Made by a program: the position numbers and the translations under genes. Below, piece by piece: positions 1 to 9,340 of a DNA stretch of 64,000 bases (positions within the stretch are counted from its first letter, which is position 1; each line of letters begins with the position of its first letter). The notes beneath the pieces are model-generated. The model did not search any database, was not told where the DNA came from, and was given only the letters and a program-made list of their open reading frames with translations. This DNA is from Metasolibacillus sp. (GTDB lineage Bacteria; Bacillota; Bacilli; Bacillales_A; Planococcaceae): the NCBI RefSeq assembly GCF_025291715.1, contig NZ_JAMBIZ010000009.1, positions 46,726 to 110,725 of the forward strand, written 5' to 3'.

Positions 1-23
1 CTTTAAGAGAGGGGCGAGTAACC

Positions 24-926
24 TTGGATCATAAAGGTATTTTACTAGAAAGTGGTACTAATGAATTAGAAATCGTAGAATTTGAAGTGGCTAATAATAA
101 ATTTGGTATTAACGTAATTAAAGTCAAAGAAATTATTCAGCCAATTCCTGTGACATTTATCCCGCATGTGCATCCACATGTAGAAGGAATCATTCAGCTA
201 CGTGGAGAGGTTTTGCCCGTTGTTGATATGTTGAAAGTATTAGGACTTAATCATTTACAGCATGGTCCACAGCAAAAGTATATCGTTGCAGAATTTAATA
301 AACAGCGTGTTGTATTCCATGTGGACAACGTTACACAAATTCATCGTATTTCATGGAATCAAATTGAAAAGCCTTCTGATATGTATCAAGGTGGCGTATC
401 ACAGGTTATCGGTGTAATTAAACATAACGAAGAAATGATACTTTTGCTTGATTTTGAAAAAATTATGGTTGATATTAACCCAGATTCAGGTATTAGTGTA
501 GAATCTGTCAAAAAATTAGGGAAGCGTGAGCGCTCTGAGAAAAAAATTATCATTGCTGAGGACTCGCCATTATTGCGCAAGCTGTTACATGATACGATGC
601 ATGAAGCGGGCTATGATAATATTGATTTCTTTGAAAATGGTCAAGATGCTTTGAACTATTTAGAAGCATTAGCGAAAGCTGGTGGAAACATCGAAGAGCA
701 TGTTCAACTTGTTATTACAGATATTGAAATGCCACAAATGGATGGTCACCATTTAACAAAGCGAATTAAAACAAATCCTGATTTGAAAATATTACCTGTT
801 ATCATATTCTCAAGCTTAATTACAGATGATTTGCGACATAAAGGAGATCAAGTTGGTGCGGAGGATCAAATTTCAAAACCAGAAATCGCAGAGCTTATTT
901 TACGCGTAGATCAATTTATTTTGTAG
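24..926 (+). CDS. cheV: Chemotaxis protein CheV (CheW domain plus receiver)
   Basis: This is a coupling protein that links chemoreceptors to the CheA kinase and takes part in adaptation through its receiver domain. Residues about 15-155 form a CheW-like domain (the GIIQLRGEVLPVVDM stretch is typical). Residues about 172-300 form a response-regulator receiver: acidic pair E179-D180, phospho-acceptor Asp233 in VITDIEMPQMDG, and Lys285 in SKPE. The length of 300 aa is normal for CheV. The start is TTG, chosen because GAGAGGGG lies about 10 bp upstream and no ATG is better placed. A terminator follows. The gene upstream lies outside the window. Cytoplasmic, acting at the receptor array. Confidence 0.93.
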   Translation: MDHKGILLESGTNELEIVEFEVANNKFGINVIKVKEIIQPIPVTFIPHVHPHVEGIIQLRGEVLPVVDMLKVLGLNHLQHGPQQKYIVAEFNKQRVVFHVDNVTQIHRISWNQIEKPSDMYQGGVSQVIGVIKHNEEMILLLDFEKIMVDINPDSGISVESVKKLGKRERSEKKIIIAEDSPLLRKLLHDTMHEAGYDNIDFFENGQDALNYLEALAKAGGNIEEHVQLVITDIEMPQMDGHHLTKRIKTNPDLKILPVIIFSSLITDDLRHKGDQVGAEDQISKPEIAELILRVDQFIL

Positions 927-954
927 TAAGCACCTATCCAATCATATGTAAATG

Positions 955-992
955 AAAAGTCGGATGCTTACGAATAGGTATTCCGACTTTTT
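955..992 (+). terminator. Rho-independent terminator after cheV
   Basis: AAAAGTCGGA (955-964) pairs with TCCGACTTTT (982-991), and the 3' arm runs into a short T tract. It closes the cheV transcript about 30 bp after the stop codon. Confidence 0.8.
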
Positions 993-1094
993 GAGTTGGA
1001 TTAGTAATGATGTCGAGACGTAAAAGGCAAGTGACGGATAAGTAGTAAATACGTTAGCTAGGCTGAATAAAGAGAACGAAAAGGAGCAAAAAGT

Positions 1095-2639
1095 ATGAAA
1101 GATATGAAAACAGCGATTATTGATATCGGCTCAAATACTGTCCGTCTCGTTATGTATCGCTACAGCAAAAATGAAGGCTTGCGAGAGTTTGGGAATATGA
1201 AAAAGGTGGCGCGTCTACGTACATATCTTTTACCAAATGGTGAGATGTCTGAAGAGGGCATTCAACTATTGCAAGATTTATTAGCGTCATTTAAGCAAAT
1301 ATTAGAGGACTATGAGGTGACAGATATTAAAATTGCTGCAACAGCAGCTGTTCGCCAAGCAACAAATAATGCTGAAATTGTTGAACGTATGCAGCGAGAG
1401 CTTGGGATGACCCTTGATATTTTAACAGAGGAAGAGGAAGCATACTTTGGCTTTGTAGCTGTAGTAAATTCAATGGTTACGCCATCAGCTATTACAATTG
1501 ATATCGGTGGCGGTTCAACAGAAATTACGTTATTTAAAAATAAAAAGCTACTAAAAACGCATAGTTTTCCATTTGGAACGGTATCTCTTAAGCAAAACTA
1601 TGTCAATAATACAACGATTACGGAAGAAGAAAAACAACAATTACGCAGCTTTTTGCGTGCGCAATTTATGTCGCTACCATGGATAGTTGATACGAATCTA
1701 CCTGTTATTGGTATTGGGGGAAGTGCACGTAATATTGGGCAGGTGCATCAGCAACAAATTGGCTATCCAATCTCAGACGTACACCATTACGAGCTAACTA
1801 AACAGAATATTGACACATTAAAGCTAGAGCTTGGCGGCATGAGCTTTGAACAGTTGAAACAATTAAACGGTTTATCAGCCGACCGTGCAGATATTATTGT
1901 CTTAGCGCTTGAAGCATTTGCGGCATTAATGGATGTAGTGAGCTCAAAGCATTTTCAGCTAAGTAAAAAAGGACTGCGTGAAGGCTTAATTATTAATCGA
2001 ATTGCGGGAAGCAATTCAACTGCATTTGATAAATATAATGTATTTAATATTAACGCACGACGTATCGCCTTTGAATATGGGCGCTCTGAAGAGGAGGCCT
2101 TGACACTCAGCAGCTTAGCAGAACAATTATATCGAGAAGCATGCCTGTTAGAATTATTTCATTACAATGAGGAGCATTTAGAGCTTGTTACACGAGCAGC
2201 GAAGCTTTATGCGATTGGGGAGTATATTGAGCTAGATTCAGCAAGTCAGCATACATTTTACTTAATTTCAAATCAATCGATTCCAGGAATTACACAAATC
2301 GAACGTATTAAAATAGCGCTTTTAGCCTCCTATAAAAATAAGGAGTATTTTGAACGCTTTATACAGCCATTTACAACATGGTTTTCCAAGGAAGAGCAAA
2401 AGGCTTTACGAGATTTTGGCGCATTACTGAAATTCATTTACGGATTAAACATTTCAAAAAGAAATATCGTGCGCAAAATAACATTGGAAAGAATGGGAGA
2501 GGAAATTGTAGCGATTGTCACAACAGAGCGAAATGCTGTTGCGGAGGAATATCAAGCAAACAGACAAAAAAAGCATCTTGAGCGCCTATTTAAACGTAAT
2601 TTAATAATTAAATTTGAAGTAGAAGGACGGGATGAATAA
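1095..2639 (+). CDS. ppx: Exopolyphosphatase Ppx/GppA family
   Basis: Predicted to hydrolyse inorganic polyphosphate (or pppGpp) in the cytoplasm. The N-terminal ASKHA-fold ATPase signature is IDIGSNTVRLVMYR (residues about 9-22), and the second phosphate loop is TIDIGGGSTEITLF at about 132-145. Length is 514 aa, typical of long Ppx/GppA proteins with a C-terminal helical HD-like domain (about 330-510). In that domain the usual His-Asp/Glu pair is replaced by LYAIGEYI, so metal-dependent HD catalysis looks lost. The start has GGAGC upstream. The stop codon overlaps the ATG of the following polyphosphate kinase by 1 nt, so synthesis and breakdown of polyP are translationally coupled. Confidence 0.92.
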   Translation: MKDMKTAIIDIGSNTVRLVMYRYSKNEGLREFGNMKKVARLRTYLLPNGEMSEEGIQLLQDLLASFKQILEDYEVTDIKIAATAAVRQATNNAEIVERMQRELGMTLDILTEEEEAYFGFVAVVNSMVTPSAITIDIGGGSTEITLFKNKKLLKTHSFPFGTVSLKQNYVNNTTITEEEKQQLRSFLRAQFMSLPWIVDTNLPVIGIGGSARNIGQVHQQQIGYPISDVHHYELTKQNIDTLKLELGGMSFEQLKQLNGLSADRADIIVLALEAFAALMDVVSSKHFQLSKKGLREGLIINRIAGSNSTAFDKYNVFNINARRIAFEYGRSEEEALTLSSLAEQLYREACLLELFHYNEEHLELVTRAAKLYAIGEYIELDSASQHTFYLISNQSIPGITQIERIKIALLASYKNKEYFERFIQPFTTWFSKEEQKALRDFGALLKFIYGLNISKRNIVRKITLERMGEEIVAIVTTERNAVAEEYQANRQKKHLERLFKRNLIIKFEVEGRDE

Positions 2640-4810
2640 TGTCAACAAATATTAGCGCAAATGAAATGAATAATAATCTTGAAAATGTCAATACTACATT
2701 ATCGAAAGAAACTTTGCTTGAGGAAATTAGCAAGCCTCAATATTATAATAACAGAGAGTTAAGCTGGCTAGCTTTTAATGAGCGTGTATTAGAAGAGGCA
2801 GAAGATACGAATAACCCATTATTAGAGCGCTTAAAATTTTTGGCTATTTTCAGCTCGAATTTAGATGAGTTTTTTATGGTGCGTGTAGCGGGATTACAGG
2901 ATCAAGTAAGAGCAGGCTTCCATAAAGCAGAAAATAAATCGGGCTTAACACCTAAGGAGCAGCTAACTAAAATTGCTGAGCGCACACAAGCATTGGTGCG
3001 TCGACAAATGGAAATATACCGCCACTTGATTGATGACCTACTATCACAAGAAAATGTCTTTATTCGTGATTTAAAGCTACTAACAGCAGAGCAAAAGAAA
3101 TATATTAATGAATTATTTGAAGAAACGATTTTCCCTGTTTTGACACCTATCGCTGTAGATGCGTATCGCCCATTCCCAACTTTATTAGGTGGGACGCAAA
3201 ACTTGCTTGTGATGCTAGAGAGCAATACAGATGTAGAGCTTGAAAATGTAGATAAAGTAGCGATAGTACAAGTACCATCAGTGTTAGAGCGCGTTATTAA
3301 AGTACCTAGTCATAATGATGAAACCGTTTATGTGTTGTTAGAAGATGTCATTACAAGTCATATTGATAAGCTATTTTTCGGCTATAAAGTGAAATCTTCA
3401 CAAGCTTTTCGCCTAACGCGCAATGCAGATTTAACAATTCATGAGGAAGGTGCACAGGACTTATTAGTAGAAATTGAAAAAGAGCTGAAAAAGCGCAAAT
3501 GGGGCGTTGGTAGCCGTCTTGAAGTACGCGATGGAGAAATGAACGACGATGTGCTTGAATATTTATTAGAGGAATTCGAAATTGAAGAGTCTGATGTATT
3601 TAAAATTGATGGACCGCTTGATTTAACATTTATGTTCCCCTTTGTGAAGGCAATTTCTCCAGGGCTTGAACATCTAATGTATGAGAGCTTTATCCCACAG
3701 CCGCCACAAGATTTAAGCTCGGATGAAAATTTATTCGAAAAAGCATTAGTGCAAGATTTATTTTTCCATCATCCATACGAATCATTCGTGCCGATTGTGG
3801 ACTTTATTATGGAAGCAGCCAATGACCCATCTGTCCTAGCAATTAAGCAAACGCTATACCGGGTAAGTGGAAATTCGCCAATTATTCAAGCGTTGAAGCA
3901 GGCGGCGGAAAACGGCAAGCAGGTGACTGTTTTAGTGGAATTAAAGGCGCGTTTTGATGAGGAAAACAATGTACATTGGGCAAAGCTTCTTGAACAAGCA
4001 GGCTGCTTAGTGATTTATGGAATGAACAATTTGAAGACACATTCTAAAATTACGCTAGTTGTTCGAAGAAGAGCTGGAAAAATTGAGCGCTTTGTGCATT
4101 TAGGAACGGGAAACTATAATGATGCGACAGCTAAAATATATACCGATATGGCCATTATTACATCGAATAAAGATTTTGGCATAGATGCAACAAACTTCTT
4201 CAATTATTTGAGCGGTTATACAGAGAAACCAAAATTCAATCATCTAGTCGTATCGCCATACGATATTCGCGATGAATTTATTCAATTAATTGATGAAGAA
4301 ATTCGTTGTCATAAAGAGCATGGGAATGGCTTTATAAAAGCAAAAATGAACTCATTAACAGACAAAGATTTAATGTTAAAGCTATACGAAGCTTCAATAG
4401 CAGGTGTCAAAATAGAGTTAATTATTCGAGGTATTTGCTGCTTGCGACCAGGTATTAAAGGTGTGAGTGAAAATATTTGTGTAACGAGCATTGTGGGACG
4501 CTTTTTAGAGCATTCACGTATTTTCTGGTTCTATCATAATGGAGCAAATAAGCTATTTTTATCATCGGCAGACATGATGACCCGCAATATGGTTAATCGT
4601 GTAGAGATTTTATTCCCAATCTATTCGCTTGATATTAAACAGCGTATTATGGATATTATGGATTTACAATTAAGCGATAATCAAAAGGCACGTATTCAAG
4701 ATGCGAATGGGAAATATCATTATAAAGAGGGACATACGAGCGTAGAACGTATTAACAGTCAGGAATCGTTTTTAAAAGAGGCGATTGGTACAGTGAAACT
4801 TGACGAATAG
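2639..4810 (+). CDS. ppk1: Polyphosphate kinase 1
   Basis: Transfers the gamma-phosphate of ATP reversibly to the polyphosphate chain. Length is 723 aa, as expected for PPK1, with the domains N (YYNNRELSWLAFNERVLEEA at about 36-55), head (middle) and C1/C2 phospholipase-D-like halves. The candidate autophosphorylated histidine lies in LKTHSKITLVVRR (about residue 466), followed by VHLGTGNYND. A second conserved histidine lies in FLEHSRIFWFYHNG (about 624). The start is fixed by the TAATG overlap with ppx, with AGAAGGACGGG just upstream. No terminator is seen before the next gene. Confidence 0.96.
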   Translation: MSTNISANEMNNNLENVNTTLSKETLLEEISKPQYYNNRELSWLAFNERVLEEAEDTNNPLLERLKFLAIFSSNLDEFFMVRVAGLQDQVRAGFHKAENKSGLTPKEQLTKIAERTQALVRRQMEIYRHLIDDLLSQENVFIRDLKLLTAEQKKYINELFEETIFPVLTPIAVDAYRPFPTLLGGTQNLLVMLESNTDVELENVDKVAIVQVPSVLERVIKVPSHNDETVYVLLEDVITSHIDKLFFGYKVKSSQAFRLTRNADLTIHEEGAQDLLVEIEKELKKRKWGVGSRLEVRDGEMNDDVLEYLLEEFEIEESDVFKIDGPLDLTFMFPFVKAISPGLEHLMYESFIPQPPQDLSSDENLFEKALVQDLFFHHPYESFVPIVDFIMEAANDPSVLAIKQTLYRVSGNSPIIQALKQAAENGKQVTVLVELKARFDEENNVHWAKLLEQAGCLVIYGMNNLKTHSKITLVVRRRAGKIERFVHLGTGNYNDATAKIYTDMAIITSNKDFGIDATNFFNYLSGYTEKPKFNHLVVSPYDIRDEFIQLIDEEIRCHKEHGNGFIKAKMNSLTDKDLMLKLYEASIAGVKIELIIRGICCLRPGIKGVSENICVTSIVGRFLEHSRIFWFYHNGANKLFLSSADMMTRNMVNRVEILFPIYSLDIKQRIMDIMDLQLSDNQKARIQDANGKYHYKEGHTSVERINSQESFLKEAIGTVKLDE

Positions 4811-4852
4811 GCAATCGCGCAATAATAGTTGTCTGGAGGATTCGATAACAAC

Positions 4853-6496
4853 ATGATACAACATAATGTAAACAATTTATTCGAAAAAGTTATTCAGCTA
4901 AATCCATTTGATGCAGTTGTTGTTTTAAAGCATGTTGAACAAAAATATATTGTTCAACATGCAAATTGTAAGGCACTGCGTTTATTTAATTGCTTATTCG
5001 AAGAAGAAATGGGTGCAGAACAGTTTTTTCATCAAATTAATTGGTTTGAAATGCAGCAATTCATTTCACAAAATGATCAAGAAATTAAAAGAATGAAATT
5101 GGACGATGTGGATATAGCTGTCGTTTTACAAACAATTGTGGAGCAAGGTGAGGAATATGTAGTTGTCACTATACGTTCTTTAATTGCATCACCAATGATG
5201 GACGAGCAAGGCTTGCATATGATTGGCTCAGCCTACTATGATGAATTAACAGAGCTTTATAATCGTAGAGCATTAAATAAGCAATGGACAGATGAGGAAC
5301 GTTTCAAAAAAACATCCAATGTTGCATTATTACTCGTGGATTTAGACCGCTTTAAAAAATTTAACGAATCCTTAGGAAAGCAACGTTCTGATCAACTATT
5401 ATTTGAAGTAAGTGAAAGATTTAAAAGCTTGCGCAGCGAATATTGTGAAGTATTTCGACATAATGGAGATGAGTTCGTCATTATTTTCAATTATGAAGAA
5501 CTGAATGAAGTAGAAACGATTGCCTATAACATTTTGCAAAGCTTGCAAGAACCATTTATCGTCGATGAACAAGAATATTTTGTGACGGCTTCCATCGGAA
5601 TTGCTATAGCAAAAACTGTGGATAGAGATTTAGATACCTTGCTCCATCAAGCAGATCAAGCGTTATTTTATATGAAAAACAATGGCAGAGGACATTATTG
5701 CTATTATCGTGAGGAGCTTAATCATTATTTCCCGAATGAAGCCTTAATGGAGGCACATTTACACAGAGCGATTGAGTTAAATGAGTTAATGATTTATTTT
5801 CAGCCCCAGGTTAATTTAGAAACAAATAAAATAGACAGCTTTGAGGCATTAATACGCTGGGAAAATCGCAAATTTGGCATGGTGTCACCAGCACAGTTTA
5901 TTCCGATTGCCGAATCCTCAGGCTTAATTATTAGCATCGGTGAATGGGTGCTAGAGCGTGTTTGTCAATATCAAAAAGAGTGGCGAGAATGTGGATTCAA
6001 GCCTGTACGGGTAGCAGTCAATATATCACCAAAGCAGTTTAAGCAAAAGAGCTTTGTAAAACGTATTTCAGCTTTATTGAAAGAATATGCTATTGAGCCA
6101 AAATATTTGGAGCTAGAAATTACAGAGAGCTCTATGACAGATTTGCATGAAACGACATCTATTTTAAAGCGCCTAAAGGAAATTGGTGTTTATGTATCAG
6201 TAGATGATTTTGGTACAGGCTATTCATCGCTTAGCTATTTAAAGGAATATCCGATTGATATTATTAAAATTGATCAATCCTTTATTGTAGATATCGAAAA
6301 GGATCAGAAAAACAAAGCGATTGTTGAAACGATTATCTTGCTTGCTCAAAACCTAGGATTAGAAGTGATTGCAGAAGGTGTTGAGGAAAGTGGACAAGAG
6401 CAATTTTTAAGGGAAAATAACTGTCAAAAGGTACAGGGCTATTTATATAATCGCCCGCTACCTGCAAAGCAAATTGTGGAGCAATACTTTCATTAA
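4853..6496 (+). CDS. GGDEF/EAL cyclic-di-GMP signalling protein
   Basis: A bifunctional-type c-di-GMP protein of about 547 aa with a PAS-like N-terminus (about 1-120), a GGDEF domain (about 130-290) and an EAL domain (about 300-545). The diguanylate cyclase signature is NGDEF (RHNGDEF), so the first Gly is Asn and cyclase activity is doubtful. The EAL domain keeps FEALIRW, ITESS, VDDFGTGYSSL, KIDQSFI and AEGVE, so it should be an active phosphodiesterase. An in-frame TTG lies 24 bp upstream, but the GGAGGA site is downstream of it. ATG at 4853 is therefore preferred, with a rather long 13-nt spacer. No transmembrane segments, so probably cytosolic. Confidence 0.88.
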   Translation: MIQHNVNNLFEKVIQLNPFDAVVVLKHVEQKYIVQHANCKALRLFNCLFEEEMGAEQFFHQINWFEMQQFISQNDQEIKRMKLDDVDIAVVLQTIVEQGEEYVVVTIRSLIASPMMDEQGLHMIGSAYYDELTELYNRRALNKQWTDEERFKKTSNVALLLVDLDRFKKFNESLGKQRSDQLLFEVSERFKSLRSEYCEVFRHNGDEFVIIFNYEELNEVETIAYNILQSLQEPFIVDEQEYFVTASIGIAIAKTVDRDLDTLLHQADQALFYMKNNGRGHYCYYREELNHYFPNEALMEAHLHRAIELNELMIYFQPQVNLETNKIDSFEALIRWENRKFGMVSPAQFIPIAESSGLIISIGEWVLERVCQYQKEWRECGFKPVRVAVNISPKQFKQKSFVKRISALLKEYAIEPKYLELEITESSMTDLHETTSILKRLKEIGVYVSVDDFGTGYSSLSYLKEYPIDIIKIDQSFIVDIEKDQKNKAIVETIILLAQNLGLEVIAEGVEESGQEQFLRENNCQKVQGYLYNRPLPAKQIVEQYFH

Positions 6497-6497
6497 A

Positions 6498-6537
6498 AGG
6501 GCTGTGTGAAAAGATTTTTCTTTTCGCTCAGCCTTAA
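6498..6537 (+). terminator. Weak terminator after the GGDEF/EAL gene
   Basis: GGCTGTGTGAAAAG pairs with CTTTTCGCTCAGCC with two mismatches around an AT-rich loop. Only a short T run follows, so termination may be partial. Confidence 0.5.
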
Positions 6538-6666
6538 TCCCTATGTATACCTTCTTTATTGTGTATTTTTATTTTGGTTCATAGTAATATAATAAGTAAG
6601 TATAGATGATAAAGGTTTCACTATGCTTTGAAAATGAATCACTATTCATTATAAGGGGGATTTTGT

Positions 6667-7434
6667 ATGTTGCAGCAAAAAACAATAATCATTACTGGTG
6701 GCTCTAGCGGGATGGGGCTTGCAATGGCGAAGCAATTTGTACAAGAAGGAGCAAATGTTGTAATCACAGGGCGTGATGTGGAGCGATTAGCAAAAGCAAA
6801 GGAGGAAATTACCGTATATGGTAAGGCGATCGAAACATTTCAAATGGATGTGCGTGAGCCTGAGCATGTAAAAGCAATGCTCGCTTTTGCTGTTGAGAAA
6901 TTTGGACAAGTGGATGGACTTGTTAACAATGCAGCAGGTAATTTTTTAGTTCGAGCAGAGCAATTATCACCAAACGGCTGGAAAGCGGTTATCGATATCG
7001 TCTTAAACGGTACGTTTTATTGTTCGTCAGAGCTAGGGCGCTACTGGATTGAAAATAATATAAAAGGCTCCATTTTAAATATGGTTGCGACATATGCTTG
7101 GGGAGCAGGTGCAGGTGTTGTTCATTCAGCAGCAGCAAAAGCAGGCGTCTTATCGTTAACACGCTCATTAGCCGTTGAATGGGGTGGACAGTACGGAATT
7201 CGTGTCAATGCCATTGCACCTGGACCGATTGAGCGAACAGGCGGAGCAGATAAGCTATGGGAATCAGAGGAGCAAGCACGTCGTACAATTGAATCCGTTC
7301 CGTTAAAACGTCTTGGCACACCAGAAGAAATTGCCAATTTAGCAACGTTTATTTTATCGGATAAAGCTGGGTATATGAACGGTGAATGTGTAACACTAGA
7401 TGGCGGTGCATGGTTAAATCAATTTCCATTTTAG
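6667..7434 (+). CDS. fadH: 2,4-dienoyl-CoA reductase, short-chain dehydrogenase family
   Basis: NADPH-dependent reductase predicted to remove conjugated double bonds during beta-oxidation of unsaturated fatty acids. The nucleotide loop is ITGGSSGMG (residues 9-17) and NNAAGNF lies at about 90. The usual SDR Tyr-x3-Lys site reads SAAAK in the segment HSAAAKAGVLSLTR. That absence of Tyr is characteristic of the dienoyl-CoA reductase branch rather than a defect. Length 255 aa. It closely resembles what I recall of B. subtilis YkuF/FadH, including the PIERTGGA segment and the C-terminal LDGGAWLN. A good AAGGGGG site precedes the ATG, and TATAAT at 6588-6593 may be its -10. The neighbours darB and ccpC reproduce the B. 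subtilis yku region. Confidence 0.92.
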   Translation: MLQQKTIIITGGSSGMGLAMAKQFVQEGANVVITGRDVERLAKAKEEITVYGKAIETFQMDVREPEHVKAMLAFAVEKFGQVDGLVNNAAGNFLVRAEQLSPNGWKAVIDIVLNGTFYCSSELGRYWIENNIKGSILNMVATYAWGAGAGVVHSAAAKAGVLSLTRSLAVEWGGQYGIRVNAIAPGPIERTGGADKLWESEEQARRTIESVPLKRLGTPEEIANLATFILSDKAGYMNGECVTLDGGAWLNQFPF

Positions 7435-7492
7435 CTGAATAGATTTTAGCTGGAGTAGCGCATACTAACAAAAAACGAAAGGAGTGTTTTTG

Positions 7493-7732
7493 TTGGGTAT
7501 ATGGCTTTATCCAGCTATTATTACAGGCGTTTTATTACTTGCATGGAGCTATTATGTGACGATGCGTGTAGCAAAAGAAACGGAGCAACAAGCAACTACG
7601 GAAGATACGCCAATTCATGAAGCAATTAAAGACCATCCGTTTTTGTTAAATCCAATTATCGTCATGTACTTTATTATGAACCTGTTTTTAGGAATTATTA
7701 TTTTTTATTACTGGGCAACGACAAGCTATTAG
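7493..7732 (+). CDS. Small membrane protein of unknown function
   Basis: About 79 aa with two strongly hydrophobic segments: near the N-terminus (WLYPAIITGVLLLAWSYYV) and at the C-terminus (NPIIVMYFIMNLFLGIIIFY). A short charged loop rich in Glu and Thr separates them. I do not recognise the family. The reading frame could begin at GTG 7484, but that codon overlaps the AAAGGAG ribosome site, so TTG 7493 (8 nt downstream) is the more likely start. It follows fadH by about 60 bp without a terminator and is closed by a strong terminator, so it is probably cotranscribed with fadH. Confidence 0.7.
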   Translation: MGIWLYPAIITGVLLLAWSYYVTMRVAKETEQQATTEDTPIHEAIKDHPFLLNPIIVMYFIMNLFLGIIIFYYWATTSY

Positions 7733-7740
7733 AAAAAGGG

Positions 7741-7784
7741 CTGTCTGAATGTGGATGCAATGTTCCACGTTCAGACAGTTTTTT
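7741..7784 (+). terminator. Rho-independent terminator
   Basis: A long hairpin: CTGTCTGAATGTGG (7741-7754) pairs with CCACGTTCAGACAG (7765-7778), followed by TTTTTT. It ends the fadH/small-membrane-protein unit. The open frame that reads through it towards darB is not translated. Confidence 0.93.
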
Positions 7785-7891
7785 CATGGGAACTTCTCCG
7801 CCCTTCGCATAGTCATAATGAAATAAAGTATGATATGATAGTAGTAAGGGTGCGATTCTGGAGAAAGAACGCAAAAAGGAGTTATGATGTC

Positions 7892-8335
7892 ATGATTTCA
7901 ATAAACAACAAAGCTATACTTGACATGCCAATAGCTGAGCTAGTTATTCCAGCAGAGAAGGTTGCACATGTCCAAAGTGGTAATAGCGCAGAACATGGCT
8001 TGCTAGTTTTGACGAAAACAGGTTATTCGTCCGTACCAGTATTAGATGTAAAGTATCGTCTACAAGGCATGTTGAGTACAAAGATGATTACAGAGGAGAT
8101 TTTAGGATTAGAGCGAATTGAATATGATCGGCTTGCTTCAATTAAGGTAGAGGATGTAATGGATCAGGAAATTGCCTATTTAAAAATAACGGACACTTTC
8201 CGTAGGGCGTTAGATTTAGTCATCAATCATGCATTTCTTTGTGTTATTGAGGAGGATGGTACGTTTGCAGGGATTATGACACGTCGAGTTATTTTAAAGC
8301 AGCTGAAAAAACATATTTATTCAAATGAACTATAG
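7892..8335 (+). CDS. darB: CBS-pair protein, DarB/CbpB-type c-di-AMP receptor
   Basis: A stand-alone pair of CBS domains, 147 aa. By position beside ccpC and fadH, and by length, it corresponds to B. subtilis YkuL (DarB/CbpB), which binds cyclic di-AMP and in the apo form interacts with Rel and pyruvate carboxylase. The two CBS motifs cover about 15-75 (VPVLDVKYRLQGMLS) and 80-145 (LDLVINHAFLCVIEEDGTFAGIMTRR). The frame is open further upstream, but that part runs through the preceding terminator. ATG 7892 with AAAAAGGAG 10 nt upstream is the real start. Two overlapping TATGAT-like -10 candidates lie at 7829-7839. The ligand is inferred from family membership. Confidence 0.87.
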   Translation: MISINNKAILDMPIAELVIPAEKVAHVQSGNSAEHGLLVLTKTGYSSVPVLDVKYRLQGMLSTKMITEEILGLERIEYDRLASIKVEDVMDQEIAYLKITDTFRRALDLVINHAFLCVIEEDGTFAGIMTRRVILKQLKKHIYSNEL

Positions 8336-8346
8336 ACAAACACGAG

Positions 8347-8384
8347 AGGCTGTTAGGAAGTGTGAAACTTTCTGGCAGCTTTTT
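8347..8384 (+). terminator. Probable terminator after darB
   Basis: GCTGTTAGGAAG pairs imperfectly with CTTTCTGGCAGC and is followed by TTTTTG. It lies just before the ccpC ribosome-binding site. Confidence 0.55.
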
Positions 8385-8403
8385 GATGAATGGAGTGAAG
8401 TGA

Positions 8404-9291
8404 ATGACAGCGACAGAGGCTGAAATTATTAAAATACTGGCAGAAGAGCGCAACATGCGCAAGGCCGCAGAGCGTTTGTTTCTAACGCAGCCTGCATTAT
8501 CTCAACGACTGCAATCAATCGAAAAAGATTGGGGAATACAGTTGTTTTTGCGCTCCCCTAAAGGCTTAGCACCAACCCCTGCTGGCGAGCTTGTCATTCA
8601 ATATGCGATTGATTCGATAGCGAAACGTGAAGAAGTTTTCGAAACGATTCAAGCATTGAACTCAAAGGTACATGGTACATTGAAAATCGCCTGCGCCTCC
8701 ATTGTAGGGCAAAATTGGTTGCCGAAAGTGCTAAAGGATTTTGTGACGCAATATCCAGATGCGAAAATCTCATTAATGACAGGCTGGAGCTCTGAAATTG
8801 TCAAGGCACTTTATGAGGGAGAGGCCCATGTTGGCATTGTACGTGGACAAGTAGATTGGAAAGGCAAAAAGCTGCATTTATTCCGTGATATGATGTATTT
8901 TGTCGATACTGAAATTACAAATTTACAGGAAATCGAAACGACTGATCGTCCGTTTATTCAATTTAAAAGCGACTCGAATTATTATCAAGAAATTCAGCAA
9001 TGGTGGCAGCGTCATTTTCATTCCAATCCTCGCCATCAAATCGTCGTAGACCAAATTGAAACATGTAAGCAAATGGTGATGAATGGCATTGGCTATGCGA
9101 TTTTACCATCCATTACATTGAACGGTGCGGAACATATGAATAAAATCCCGCTAACGAACACAGAAAATGACTTAGGCTTAACACGTGATACATGGTTAAT
9201 TGGCTATGAATCTTCCTTTGAGCTACGTCAAGTAGCCGCCTTCGTAGAATTAGTTCAAGATCGCGCGAGATGTTTATATGAATATAGATAA
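8404..9291 (+). CDS. ccpC: LysR-type regulator CcpC (catabolite control of citrate genes)
   Basis: A 295-aa LysR-family transcription factor. The winged HTH at residues about 5-62 contains RNMRKAAERLFLTQPALSQRLQSIEKDWG. The effector domain follows, with family-typical segments ISLMTGWSSEIVKALYEG, FIQFKSDSNYYQEIQQWW and VDQIETCKQMVMNGIGYAILPS. These agree closely with B. subtilis CcpC, which represses citB (aconitase) and citZ and responds to citrate. The GGAGTG site lies 8 nt before the ATG. Neighbouring darB supports orthology. No dyad for autoregulation was evident. Confidence 0.9.
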   Translation: MTATEAEIIKILAEERNMRKAAERLFLTQPALSQRLQSIEKDWGIQLFLRSPKGLAPTPAGELVIQYAIDSIAKREEVFETIQALNSKVHGTLKIACASIVGQNWLPKVLKDFVTQYPDAKISLMTGWSSEIVKALYEGEAHVGIVRGQVDWKGKKLHLFRDMMYFVDTEITNLQEIETTDRPFIQFKSDSNYYQEIQQWWQRHFHSNPRHQIVVDQIETCKQMVMNGIGYAILPSITLNGAEHMNKIPLTNTENDLGLTRDTWLIGYESSFELRQVAAFVELVQDRARCLYEYR

Positions 9292-9329
9292 AGGCTATCG
9301 AAAAGTGCTACTTTCTCGGTAGCCTTTTA
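9291..9329 (+). terminator. Rho-independent terminator after ccpC
   Basis: AAGGCTATCG (9291-9300) pairs with CGGTAGCCTT (9317-9326), followed by TT. The hairpin starts at the ccpC stop codon. Confidence 0.85.
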
Positions 9330-9340
9330 GCATAAAACGG

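Noticed and set aside
7751..7891. N-terminal extension of the CBS protein from GTG 7751
   Set aside because: The extension reads through a strong terminator and lacks a ribosome site. ATG 7892 gives the normal family length.
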